A stretch of DNA of 64,000 nucleotides from the NCBI GenBank assembly GCA_963676905.2, contig CAXXVE010000001.1, positions 3,782,001 to 3,846,000 of the forward strand. The letters are read 5' to 3'. Both the position numbers and the translations under genes were made by a program. Under the pieces are notes generated by a model that was not told the DNA's origin, ran no database searches, and saw only the letters and a program-made list of their open reading frames with translations. Of the stretch, positions 26,994 to 35,045 are shown one piece after another. The DNA is from Oceanispirochaeta sp963676905 (lineage in GTDB: Bacteria > Spirochaetota > Spirochaetia > DSM-2461). The stretch's first letter is position 1, and the number at the start of each line of letters is the position of its first letter.

Positions 26994-27605
26994 ATGAACA
27001 AAAAGCCCTATCAGGAAATCGATGCCAGAATCGTTTATGCAGAGAGTCCCGCCGAAGTTAAAACAGACCGCCTTCTTGTGGTAGTGGACTATCAGACAGA
27101 CTTTGTTGACGGAGTATTCGGAAGAAATCCCCTTGCCGTGGCCGTTGAAGATCCGATCTACAACAAGATTGCCGAAGCTGAAAAACAGGGAGACCGTGTT
27201 GTTTTTACAATGGACACCCACCCTTCTACAGGTTATGAGGATGTCAGAGAGAGCAATATCTATCCCATCCACTGCGATCCTGCCACAGAGGGATGGAAAC
27301 TCTACGGCAAGGTTTCAGAATACTCCGGCAAATTTGACTACATCGAAAAGTGCACCTTCGGGGCCAAACTCCTTGTGAAGTACATCTCGGCACACCCTGA
27401 GATCAAAACCATTGAGCTTGTTGGAGTTTCCACAAGCATCTGTGTTCTGAACAACGCTATTCTCTGCGCCAATATGTTTCCCGGATGTGAAATTAAGGTC
27501 GACTATGACTGCTGTGCGGCTTTTACAGCCGAAGATCACGATACCGCACTGAAAGAGCTGCAGGGCTTTGGATGTGTTATTGAGAATACCCCCGAGGGGT
27601 TCTGA
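26994..27605 (+). CDS. Isochorismatase-fold cysteine hydrolase, probable nicotinamidase
   Basis: 203 residues. The catalytic triad Asp32 (V-V-D-Y-Q-T-D-F-V), Lys119 (E-K-C-T-F-G) and Cys150 (S-T-S-I-C-V) is complete, with the cis-peptide V-S-T region before Cys. Metal ligands typical of nicotinamidases are present: Asp74-x-His76, then a Glu (82 or 86) and His93 in Y-P-I-H-C. A Glu at the third metal position is known from the pneumococcal enzyme. It should deaminate nicotinamide to nicotinate for NAD salvage. It is coupled to the nucleoside phosphorylase upstream. The 3' end lies in an 18-bp tandem repeat. Confidence 0.78.
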   Translation: MNKKPYQEIDARIVYAESPAEVKTDRLLVVVDYQTDFVDGVFGRNPLAVAVEDPIYNKIAEAEKQGDRVVFTMDTHPSTGYEDVRESNIYPIHCDPATEGWKLYGKVSEYSGKFDYIEKCTFGAKLLVKYISAHPEIKTIELVGVSTSICVLNNAILCANMFPGCEIKVDYDCCAAFTAEDHDTALKELQGFGCVIENTPEGF

Positions 27606-27651
27606 TACTCTGCAGGGTTCTGATACTCTGCAGGGCTCTGAGACTCTTCAG
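27598..27651 (+). repeat. Three 18-bp tandem repeats over the stop codon
   Basis: GGTTCTGATACTCTGCAG is present twice exactly and a third time with three changes (27598-27615, 27616-27633, 27634-27651). Each copy carries an in-frame TGA, so the nicotinamidase-like gene ends in a series of stop codons. Confidence 0.85.
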
Positions 27652-27656
27652 GGAAA

Positions 27657-27690
27657 TAAAAAAGGCTGCTCACAAGAGCAGCCATTTTTT
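27657..27690. terminator. Bidirectional Rho-independent terminator
   Basis: GGCTGCTC / GAGCAGCC with an ACAA loop (27663-27682), an A run before and a T run after. It lies between convergent genes and can stop transcription from both sides. Confidence 0.85.
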
Positions 27691-27709
27691 TATCTTTGAT
27701 CCGCAGGAA

Positions 27710-28252
27710 TTAAACTTTGAGGGCATCGGCCACTTTGTCAAGAAACTCCTTCCTGAGACGGTGGTCATCCTGAACAGCCTCGCAGTTGAGCCATTGAATC
27801 CTGTCGCAGCCGATGCTGCTGAAAAGATGCTCCACAAGGAGGGGCCTGACTGCGCCCTCAATGCCTGCGGTCCTGTCTCCTGAAGTTGTAAACAGAAGGA
27901 CTTCATGTTTCAGCAGACCGTCGAATCCTGTACTGTCATCAAAGGCAAAGTCCTTCAGAAGTACCTTGTCGAAGAAGCCCCGCAGCATGGCAGGGGCATC
28001 GTACCACCAGACAGGAAAGATGAAGATCATCCTGTCGGCTGCGGCAATTCTTTTCTGATACTCCTCAACCATGGGGTCCCTGGAGCCTCCCTGACTGTAA
28101 AGGGCAAGATCTTCGCGGCTCATAACAGGGTCGAAGCCGTCGGCATAGAGGTCGATCAGATCCGGCTCATCCAGACAGGAGAGGACCCTGTCCAGAATTG
28201 CCGCATTAAAGCTTTTATCCCAGGGGTGAGTATAGATCACCAGAGATTTCAT
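27710..28252 (-). CDS. NAD(P)H dehydrogenase (quinone)-type flavodoxin-fold oxidoreductase
   Basis: 180 residues of the KefF/MdaB/NQO family. The start L-V-I-Y-T-H-P-W-D-K-S-F-N-A-A-I gives the FMN/FAD phosphate loop, F-P-V-W-W-Y-D-A-P-A-M-L-R-G-F-F-D-K-V is the family flavin/active-site signature, and T-T-S-G-D follows. It should carry out two-electron reduction of quinones or similar compounds with NAD(P)H. It starts 3 bp after the end of the nucleoside permease gene in the same direction, so it may be the last gene of that operon. Confidence 0.85.
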   Translation of the reverse strand: MKSLVIYTHPWDKSFNAAILDRVLSCLDEPDLIDLYADGFDPVMSREDLALYSQGGSRDPMVEEYQKRIAAADRMIFIFPVWWYDAPAMLRGFFDKVLLKDFAFDDSTGFDGLLKHEVLLFTTSGDRTAGIEGAVRPLLVEHLFSSIGCDRIQWLNCEAVQDDHRLRKEFLDKVADALKV

Positions 28253-28255
28253 AGA

Positions 28256-29164
28256 TCAGCTTGCGCCTTTTTCATAGGCAATTCCTGCCGCCTTGGGAGC
28301 GTAGTTCTTGCCGCTGAATATAACCAGAGCCGCCAGAGTGATCAGATAGGGCATGATGTTGAACACCTCTGTGGGGAGGGATCTGAGGGCTGTAAAGTTT
28401 ACAACGATGATGGAGAGGGCCTGTGCGAATCCGAAGATAAACGCAGCCCCTGTTACTCCGAGGGGAGTCCAGCGTCCGAAGGAGACCGCCGCAAGGGCGA
28501 TAAATCCCCTACCGTTGATTGTATTGGATGTGTACTGAATTGTCTGGGTGAGAACAACAGCGCCTCCTGCAAGTCCCGCCAGCAGTCCGCTGATACCAAC
28601 GGCGATGTATCTCATCTTAATGACATTGATACCTGCCGACTCCGCTGCATTGGGATGCTCTCCACAGGCCCTGAGGCGCATGCCGAAAGGCAGCTTGTAG
28701 AGGAGAAGCCAGGAGAGGATTACGACAGCCAGGGCGAGATAAGCGGTGGGATAGAGCCCCATACCGTCTGTCTGCATACCCATACGGAACTCTTTGGTTC
28801 TGTCTGCGTTGAAGAGGACCTGAGCGGCAAAGATGGTTGCCCCTGTTGCCAGAAGGTTGATACCAGTACCGCTGATGGTCTGATCCGCACCGAGGCTGAT
28901 AGCCGCAACGGCATGTATCATTGAGAAAACGGCTCCCATCACGGCTCCCATTGCGAGAGCTACCCAGACGGAACCGCCGCCGGCACCTGCTGTCTCCATA
29001 AGAACATGAGCCGCAGCTGCGGTAAAGGCACCGATGGACATAAGTCCTTCAAGGGCGATATTAACAACTCCTGAACGCTCACAGATCATGCCGCCGATCG
29101 CCGTAATCAGAATAGGCGCCACGATCATAAGTACAGAAGGAAGCATATTTAAAATAATATCCAT
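28256..29164 (-). CDS. Nucleoside ABC transporter permease (second)
   Basis: 302 residues with eight to nine membrane helices. It belongs to the branched-chain/nucleoside permease class (BPD_transp_2); T-A-I-G-G-M-I-C-E-R-S-G-V-V-N-I-A-L-E-G near the start and the cytoplasmic loop G-M-R-L-R-A-C-G-E-H-P-N-A-A-E-S-A-G-I near 180 are the coupling signatures of this group (YufQ/NupQ-like). It joins the first permease at a 1-bp overlap. Confidence 0.9.
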   Translation of the reverse strand: MDIILNMLPSVLMIVAPILITAIGGMICERSGVVNIALEGLMSIGAFTAAAAHVLMETAGAGGGSVWVALAMGAVMGAVFSMIHAVAAISLGADQTISGTGINLLATGATIFAAQVLFNADRTKEFRMGMQTDGMGLYPTAYLALAVVILSWLLLYKLPFGMRLRACGEHPNAAESAGINVIKMRYIAVGISGLLAGLAGGAVVLTQTIQYTSNTINGRGFIALAAVSFGRWTPLGVTGAAFIFGFAQALSIIVVNFTALRSLPTEVFNIMPYLITLAALVIFSGKNYAPKAAGIAYEKGAS

Positions 29165-30270
29165 TAAGCTTTTCCTCCGGATTTAACCTGTTTTGTTTTC
29201 CGCCACTGCTGAAAGAGGGCGAGCCCCGAACGGAGGGCGATAAAGACAACAATCAGTCCCTGGATAATCAGAGTGATCTCCTTGGGGATCTGACGGCTCT
29301 GCATCAGGGGCTGAGCATTTTTAAGGATACCGAAAAGAAGTCCAGCCAGAGTCACACCAAGGGCCTTGCTGTTTCCGACAAGAGCTACGGCAATTCCGTT
29401 GAATCCATAGTTGTCCATTCCCGATACCACCCGGCCATGGGTAAAGGAACCGAGGATGACGATGGCACCCGCAAGTCCTGCAAAGGCGCCTGCGATGGCC
29501 ATGGATGTCGTAATGCTCCTTGTTACGGGAATACCGCTGCAAAGAGCGGCATCCTTGTTGTAACCGGTGGCTCTCAGACCGAAACCTAGGCTTGTCTTCT
29601 CCATGATAAACCAGTAGAGAACAATGGCGATGATCACCATAAAAATACCGTTATTCAGATTGGAGTAACGGGTGACCTTCTGGAAGAAGGAGTTGGTCAG
29701 CATGGCTGTCTCGGGAAAATTGTCCGTCCTGAAAGTATTGGCTCCGGGAAGCCTGAAACTGACGATTCTCGAAAGATAGAGGGCAATGTAGTTGAGCATA
29801 ATCGTCGAAACGACTTCCGATACCTCATATTTAGCCTTGAGGATACCTACGATTCCACCCCATGCGGCACCGGCCACAACGGCGACGGCCACAGCCATCA
29901 TCCAATGGACTCCGGGAATCTGGGGCGCCAGAAGAGCCACGGCCTGAGCCGCTGTCATACCTATAATATACTGACCCTCACCCCCGATATTAAAGAGGCC
30001 TACCCTGGCTGCAAAGGCCATGGAAAAACCACATAGGATAAAGGGCACCGAATAGTTCAGTGTCTCGCCTATATAGCGCACATTCAGCTTGCCCCGGTCG
30101 ATATCGAAGCCGGTCATGGCCTGAACGATGGCCTTGTACATATTCAGGGGGTTTCTACCCACCATAAGAACCAGAATGGTACCGCACAGGAATCCCAGCA
30201 GTACAACAAGGAGGGAGACAGTTCCTTCTGATTCAAGAAAGCTTTTTTTCTCTGTCAAATCTTTACTCAT
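29164..30270 (-). CDS. Nucleoside ABC transporter permease (first)
   Basis: About 368 residues with eight to ten helices; F-N-I-G-G-E-G-Q-Y-I-I-G-M near 105 and G-L-R-A-T-G-Y-N-K-D-A-A near 235 are typical of YufP/NupP-like permeases. ATG 30270 is preferred, with GGGAAG upstream and an 8-bp overlap with the ATPase gene; a GTG at 30297 would add nine residues. With the second permease it forms the membrane channel of the BMP-type importer. Confidence 0.88.
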   Translation of the reverse strand: MSKDLTEKKSFLESEGTVSLLVVLLGFLCGTILVLMVGRNPLNMYKAIVQAMTGFDIDRGKLNVRYIGETLNYSVPFILCGFSMAFAARVGLFNIGGEGQYIIGMTAAQAVALLAPQIPGVHWMMAVAVAVVAGAAWGGIVGILKAKYEVSEVVSTIMLNYIALYLSRIVSFRLPGANTFRTDNFPETAMLTNSFFQKVTRYSNLNNGIFMVIIAIVLYWFIMEKTSLGFGLRATGYNKDAALCSGIPVTRSITTSMAIAGAFAGLAGAIVILGSFTHGRVVSGMDNYGFNGIAVALVGNSKALGVTLAGLLFGILKNAQPLMQSRQIPKEITLIIQGLIVVFIALRSGLALFQQWRKTKQVKSGGKA

Positions 30271-31804
30271 CGCTTCCCGCCTTGGACTTTTTCTCACCGG
30301 CCATCATAAGACCGATCTCATGCTCATTGACATCCTTGACGTCGGACACGTCCAGAATCTGCCCCTTGCTGATGGTGGCGATTCTGTCACAGAGGTTCAT
30401 AATCTCATCCAGATCGTAGGAGACGACAAGAACCGCCTTGCCGGCATCACGCTCACCAATGATTCTCTTGTGTATGTACTCGATGGCACCGACGTCCAGT
30501 CCTCTTGTGGGCTGGGCAATAACAAGAACCTTGGGAGAGAGATTGATCTCTCTGGCGATAATAAGTTTCTGCTGGTTACCTCCGGAAAGGCTGCCCGCGG
30601 CGGTGGCATGGCCCTTACCGGCACGGACATCAAACTCCTCGATGAGTTTGTCTGTCAGCTCATCCATGGGCTTGGTATCCATATAGCCGAAGCGTCCTGA
30701 AAAGGGCTCCTGATAGTAGGTTTTAAGGATTACATTTTCAGACAGGGAGAAGTCTTTTACAATACCGTACTTGTGCCTGTCCTCGGGAACATACCCTACC
30801 CCATGCCGGATTCGTCTACGGACACCGGCCCTGGTGATATCTTCACCATCGAGAATAATGGAACCCGAAGTCAGAGGGTACATACCGTTGATGGCATGAA
30901 CAAGCTCGGACTGGCCGTTGCCGTCAACACCGGCAATACCAAGGATCTCCCCTGCCCTGACATCCAGAGAGAGTTTGTTGACCCTCACGGCTCCCAGAGA
31001 GTCTTCGATAACAAGGTCTTTCAGGGAAAGTACAACCTCACCAGGTTCAGAGGGGGTTTTATCTGTGGAAAAGTTCACGGCCCGTCCGACCATCATCTCC
31101 GCCAGATCTTTCTCGGTAACACCGGCTACATCAACTGTGTCAATGGATTTTCCGCGCCGCAGAACTGTACAGCGGTCGGCGACAGCCTTGATCTCCTTCA
31201 GCTTGTGGGTAATCAGAACAACTGTTTTACCCTCGGACTTAAGGAGTCTGATAATGTCCATCAGCTCGTCGATCTCCTGGGGAGTCAGTACGGCTGTGGG
31301 CTCGTCAAGAATAATAATATCTGCATCCCGGTACAGGGTCTTGAGGATTTCAACCCTCTGCTCCTGCCCCACGGTAACGTCTTCAATTTTAGCATCCGGA
31401 TCGACCTGAAGGCCGTACTGCTCGGACAGATTTTTAACCCTCTGCCGTGCATCCCGGAGGTCGAGGAAACCGAAACGGTTGCGGGGTTCCTGCCCCAGAA
31501 CAATGTTTTCGGTCACTGTATAGTTATGAACCAGCTTGAAATGCTGGTGAACCATCCCGATCCTCAAAGCAGTCGCTGCATTGGGATCCTTGATTTTCTC
31601 TTCCCGGCCATTGATCTTGATAGTCCCTTCATCAGCGGAATAAGAACCGAAAAGTATGGACATCAGGGTTGATTTACCGGCTCCGTTCTCACCTAAAAGG
31701 GCATGGACTTCATTTTTTCTGACCGAAAGGTTGACCTTGTCGTTGGCCAGGATGCCCGGAAAAGCCTTAGAGATGCCGATCATCTCAATTGCATAATCTT
31801 CCAA
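30263..31804 (-). CDS. Nucleoside ABC transporter ATPase, two domains
   Basis: 513 residues with two nucleotide-binding domains. Domain one: Walker A G-E-N-G-A-G-K-S-T, a divergent signature (V-T-V-G-Q-E-Q-R-V-E-I) and Walker B I-I-I-L-D-E-P-T. Domain two has a degenerate Walker A (G-V-D-G-N-G-Q-S) and Walker B with Gln in place of Glu (V-I-A-Q-P-T-R-G-L-D) but a full L-S-G-G-N-Q-Q-K signature. This asymmetry is normal for the RbsA/YufO group, so the gene is not damaged. It energises nucleoside uptake. Confidence 0.92.
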   Translation of the reverse strand: MEDYAIEMIGISKAFPGILANDKVNLSVRKNEVHALLGENGAGKSTLMSILFGSYSADEGTIKINGREEKIKDPNAATALRIGMVHQHFKLVHNYTVTENIVLGQEPRNRFGFLDLRDARQRVKNLSEQYGLQVDPDAKIEDVTVGQEQRVEILKTLYRDADIIILDEPTAVLTPQEIDELMDIIRLLKSEGKTVVLITHKLKEIKAVADRCTVLRRGKSIDTVDVAGVTEKDLAEMMVGRAVNFSTDKTPSEPGEVVLSLKDLVIEDSLGAVRVNKLSLDVRAGEILGIAGVDGNGQSELVHAINGMYPLTSGSIILDGEDITRAGVRRRIRHGVGYVPEDRHKYGIVKDFSLSENVILKTYYQEPFSGRFGYMDTKPMDELTDKLIEEFDVRAGKGHATAAGSLSGGNQQKLIIAREINLSPKVLVIAQPTRGLDVGAIEYIHKRIIGERDAGKAVLVVSYDLDEIMNLCDRIATISKGQILDVSDVKDVNEHEIGLMMAGEKKSKAGSDE

Positions 31805-31867
31805 AAGAAATGTCCCCTTTCAATTTAATTTAATGTAAACAAGTTTTAATATGCGATAATACGCAAA

Positions 31868-31900
31868 CAGGGAGACCCCCTGAAAAGGAGATCTCCCCTG
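31868..31900 (-). other. Intercistronic stem-loop after the BMP binding-protein gene
   Basis: CAGGG(G)AGA (31892-31900) pairs with TCTCCCTG (31868-31875), with one bulged base, 31 bp after the binding-protein stop codon. A short T run follows on the minus strand. It is probably a partial terminator or a 3' block against RNA decay. Confidence 0.55.
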
Positions 31901-31931
31901 ATTAACTGACTTTAATAATAGCAGTTACTGA

Positions 31932-33035
31932 TCAGTCGTCAAGAGCGGAGAGTCCCGCGGGAACTGCACCGTTCTTCAGAGCTTCAGCATAAGTGGGGTA
32001 AATAGTAATTTTTCCACTCATGATGTCAGCCTTCATAGCGTCTACTTTTTCGATTACAGCAGCACTGAGTGCGGGGTTGGCTGTTGAGTATCCAACACCG
32101 TCTTTATCCATTCCGAGCTTCTGAACACCACCGGCGAATGAGCCGTCTTTGATGCTTTCCAGAGCGAGAACTGCAGAGCTTTCAACTCTCTTGAGCATGG
32201 AAGTCAGAACAGCGGAGTCTGTACCTTCGTAGATACCGTCTTCGTACTGGTCGGAGTCAACACCGATGGCCCATACATTCATTCCTCTTACACGGTACTC
32301 TTTAGCCTGAGCGATGGTTCCGTTTCCGGTTCCTCCGGCAGCACTGAAAATACAGTAAACACCGTTGTCATACCAGTTCTTGGCCTGTGCTTTTGCAAGC
32401 TCGGGCTTACCCCAGTCATTGGCGTAGTAGTCGATGAACTGAGCATCGGGAATAATGGACTTAACACCCTGGATGTAACCCATTTCGAATTTTGTAATTA
32501 CAGCTCCGGGAACACCACCGATAAATCCGAATCTGGGATTTTCGATTCCGTCTTCAATAGACTGGAGAGCCGCTACAGCACCGACAAGGTAGGAACCCTG
32601 CTCTTCGCTGAAGGTGAACTCCATAACATTGGGCTGACCAATCCAGTCAACGTCAACAATGACGAAGCTCTGTTCGGGGTACTGGGGAGCAACAACAGAA
32701 AGTGCGTCTGCCCAGGTAAAACCTGTAACAATGATCAGGTCGTAACCTTCGTCAGCAGCCTGTCTGAGGTTGGGGATGTACATGTCCTGAGTCTCGGCTG
32801 TTACAACATCGTAGAGAGAACCGCGGCCTGCAGCACTTTCAACTGTATCACCGTAGAAATCAACGATTCCTCTCCAGGCAGCAGCATTGAATGATTTGTC
32901 ATCGATACCTGTAGCATCTGTCAGAAGAACAACTGTAGGTTCACCGGATGTGTTTACCTCTTCCTGCTGACCGGCAGCAAAAAGACCGGTAGCGAGAAAA
33001 CAAAACATCAGTGCAAAAGCAATTTTCGTTTTCAT
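31932..33035 (-). CDS. BMP family nucleoside-binding protein (BmpA/PnrA-like)
   Basis: 367 residues. The signal peptide ends in …G-L-F-A-A-G-Q-Q-E, followed by a two-lobed binding protein with the family start V-V-L-L-T-D-A-T-G-I-D-D-K-S-F-N-A-A-A-W-R-G. G-F-T-W-A-D-A, D-V-D-W-I-G and G-F-I-G-G-V-P-G-A-V-I match the nucleoside-binding cleft of PnrA/TmpC. It captures purine or related nucleosides outside the membrane for the transporter encoded downstream. No cysteine lies at the signal-peptide end, unlike the lipoproteins of Treponema and Borrelia. A GGAGG precedes the ATG. Confidence 0.92.
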   Translation of the reverse strand: MKTKIAFALMFCFLATGLFAAGQQEEVNTSGEPTVVLLTDATGIDDKSFNAAAWRGIVDFYGDTVESAAGRGSLYDVVTAETQDMYIPNLRQAADEGYDLIIVTGFTWADALSVVAPQYPEQSFVIVDVDWIGQPNVMEFTFSEEQGSYLVGAVAALQSIEDGIENPRFGFIGGVPGAVITKFEMGYIQGVKSIIPDAQFIDYYANDWGKPELAKAQAKNWYDNGVYCIFSAAGGTGNGTIAQAKEYRVRGMNVWAIGVDSDQYEDGIYEGTDSAVLTSMLKRVESSAVLALESIKDGSFAGGVQKLGMDKDGVGYSTANPALSAAVIEKVDAMKADIMSGKITIYPTYAEALKNGAVPAGLSALDD

Positions 33036-33064
33036 AAGAATCCTCCAAAAAAGTAGTGAGAGCC

Positions 33065-33097
33065 ATTATATCACCTGCTCAGATTTACAGACAGGTG
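33065..33097 (-). promoter_or_regulatory. Promoter and inverted repeat of the nucleoside transporter operon
   Basis: On the minus strand a perfect TATAAT (33065-33070) lies 30 bp before the ATG with a weak -35 (TGTCTG). The arms CACCTG and CAGGTG (33072-33077 and 33092-33097) flank the spacer/-35 region, a candidate repressor site. Confidence 0.45.
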
Positions 33098-33241
33098 GTC
33101 CGGGGGATTTTTTCCCCTGATTTATTATTTTTATTTAAAATTCCCGGTTTCATCCGTTTATACAACTATAAACCATGTTCACCGTTGAATGAAGGAAAGC
33201 CTTTTTTTCAGACGAAACTATTCTATTTCAGTTTATTCACA

Positions 33242-33247
33242 TATAAT
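33242..33247 (+). promoter_or_regulatory. -10 box before the GPH transporter
   Basis: A perfect TATAAT sits 39 bp before the ATG at 33287; the -35 region is weak. AGGAGG precedes the ATG. Confidence 0.35.
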
Positions 33248-33286
33248 TGATCGGTACTGGATTTTTGATCACAGCAGGAGGCTTAC

Positions 33287-35005
33287 ATGGCAGAAGTTCC
33301 ATCCAGAAAAATCAAACTCAGAAATTATATTGCATACGGCGCCGGAGATCTCTACGGGGGCGGGGCATTTTTTATAGTGACAACCTTCTCCATGTTCTAT
33401 CTTGTAAATGTAGTGGGTATGAATCCGATTCTTGCAGGACTGATTCCCGCTCTGGGCAAGATATGGGATGCCGTTTCCGACCCGATGATGGGCTATATTG
33501 CCGACAACACAAGGGAAAACCGTTTCGGCAAGAGACGGGTATGGTTCCTGGTCTCCATACTCCCCATCGCCCTCTCCTTTACCCTTATATGGTTTCCAGC
33601 CGGGTTTTCAAGCCAGGTCGGCAAGTTCATCTTCTACCTCTTCGCCTATATATTCTTTTTTACTGTAGCCACGGTTTCCTATGTACCCTATGCCGCTCTC
33701 AGTGCTGAGATGACCTATGACAGGAAGGAGAGGAATACCCTTAACGGCGTCAGAATTCTCTTTTCCTTTATAGCCACCCTCATTGCCGGTGTGGCCGTCA
33801 AACCGATCATCGACGGATTCGGCGGCACTGCGACAGGGTATCTTGTGATGGGAATTGTATTCGGCCTTGTATTCGCTCTTCCATGGATTACCCTCTACTT
33901 CGGTACATGGGAACTTCCGCAGCAGACCAGAGAGCAGGAGAAGGTCCACTTTTTCAAGAACTTCCTGTCCATGTTCGAGAGCCGCAGCTGCCGCATCCAT
34001 ATAGCCATGTACGTATGTTCCTATGGAACCATGGATGTCTTTATGGCCTGGATTATGTTCTACTTTACAGACTACCTGAAGATGAGCCCCTTCTTTGTTG
34101 TTGCCCAGGGTTCACTCCTTGTTACAATGATGATTGTGCTGCCCTTCTACGTTAAGGTCGCCAATACAAAGGGCCACGGCACTTCCTATATAATCGGCCT
34201 TTCCATCTTCCTTGCCGGAATGGTGGGACTGGGTTTAATGCCCGCCTCTCCCCTTAACTGGCTGCTTGTTCTCAATGTAGTGATTCTGGGGCTCGGACTG
34301 GCTGCAGGGAGCCTGATCCCCCATCAGCTTCTGCCCTTTGTTGTGGATGTGGACCGGCTGATGTCGGGACGGGAAAGGGCCGGTACCTATTCCGCGGTGA
34401 TGACCCTTACCCGGAAGCTTTTTCTCGGTTTAGTCATTCTCCAGGGCCTTGGTTTCCTGCTAAGCGGTATAGGATATAAAAGCCCTGTTCCAACAGTCCT
34501 TACAGCTGACCAGTACAGCGCTGCCTTTGAGCTTGTGGATGAAAAACAGGAGAAGAAGGGATATGACAGTATTGCCTACTCCTCCATCCTCACGGAAGCC
34601 TATGTTATGGAGAGCGACGGAAATTTTCATCTGAACTACTCCGGCGGCGCTGCACTCAGGGACAGGGAGATCAGCGATGAAGAAGCCTATGACCTTCGGC
34701 TGGTACTCGATGACATTGGATACCTTTATACTGGAATCGGCGACCAGCAGACACTGGTTCAGAAGTCAGAAACTGTTAAAAGCCTTCATTTCTACTTTAT
34801 AATCTTCCCCATAATTCTCTGTGCTGCAGGTATATTCTTTGCAAGCCGTTTCAAGCTGACTCCTGAAAACCATGATATTGTGATCAAGGAGATTGAGCGT
34901 CTAGAGGCGGGAGGCCTGAAGAAAGACGCCGACGATGAAACAAAGAGAATCAGCGAGCTGCTGACGGGAAAGCCCTACGACAGCCTCTTCGGCGGCAGAA
35001 ACTGA
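33287..35005 (+). CDS. Glycoside-pentoside-hexuronide (GPH) family sugar:cation symporter
   Basis: 572 residues. The N-terminal Y-G-A-G-D-L-Y-G-G-G and the loop D-P-M-M-G-Y-I-A-D-N-T-R-E-N-R-F-G-K-R-R are classic GPH (MelB-type) signatures, so it should import a sugar or glycoside with Na+ or H+. It is about 100 residues longer than usual: an extra segment of about 100 polar residues (roughly 400-499) sits between the last two membrane helices, on the outer face, and the C-terminal tail is long and charged. AGGAGG precedes the ATG. The sugar cannot be named. Confidence 0.88.
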   Translation: MAEVPSRKIKLRNYIAYGAGDLYGGGAFFIVTTFSMFYLVNVVGMNPILAGLIPALGKIWDAVSDPMMGYIADNTRENRFGKRRVWFLVSILPIALSFTLIWFPAGFSSQVGKFIFYLFAYIFFFTVATVSYVPYAALSAEMTYDRKERNTLNGVRILFSFIATLIAGVAVKPIIDGFGGTATGYLVMGIVFGLVFALPWITLYFGTWELPQQTREQEKVHFFKNFLSMFESRSCRIHIAMYVCSYGTMDVFMAWIMFYFTDYLKMSPFFVVAQGSLLVTMMIVLPFYVKVANTKGHGTSYIIGLSIFLAGMVGLGLMPASPLNWLLVLNVVILGLGLAAGSLIPHQLLPFVVDVDRLMSGRERAGTYSAVMTLTRKLFLGLVILQGLGFLLSGIGYKSPVPTVLTADQYSAAFELVDEKQEKKGYDSIAYSSILTEAYVMESDGNFHLNYSGGAALRDREISDEEAYDLRLVLDDIGYLYTGIGDQQTLVQKSETVKSLHFYFIIFPIILCAAGIFFASRFKLTPENHDIVIKEIERLEAGGLKKDADDETKRISELLTGKPYDSLFGGRN

Positions 35006-35007
35006 GG

Positions 35008-35037
35008 TTGACCTTATGGAGGTATCACCCTGATAAT
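35008..35037 (+). promoter_or_regulatory. Promoter of the HisKA_2 kinase, placed for a leaderless transcript
   Basis: TTGACC (35008-35013), an 18 bp spacer and GATAAT (35032-35037), ending eight bases before the ATG at 35046. The predicted transcription start is at or within 2 nt of the ATG. The nearest GGAGG lies upstream of the -10 box. Confidence 0.5.
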
Positions 35038-35045
35038 TGGAATAG

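Noticed and set aside
27905..28924. Open frame of 339 codons on the plus strand
   Set aside because: It covers the opposite strand of the oxidoreductase and permease genes, whose motifs are clear. No ribosome site or domain.
30773..31672. Open frame of 299 codons on the plus strand
   Set aside because: Antisense to the nucleoside ABC ATPase with intact motifs; no features of a real protein.
30263..31804. Damaged ATPase (degenerate Walker A and B in the second half)
   Set aside because: This asymmetry is normal for the RbsA/YufO-like group, so it is not a pseudogene.
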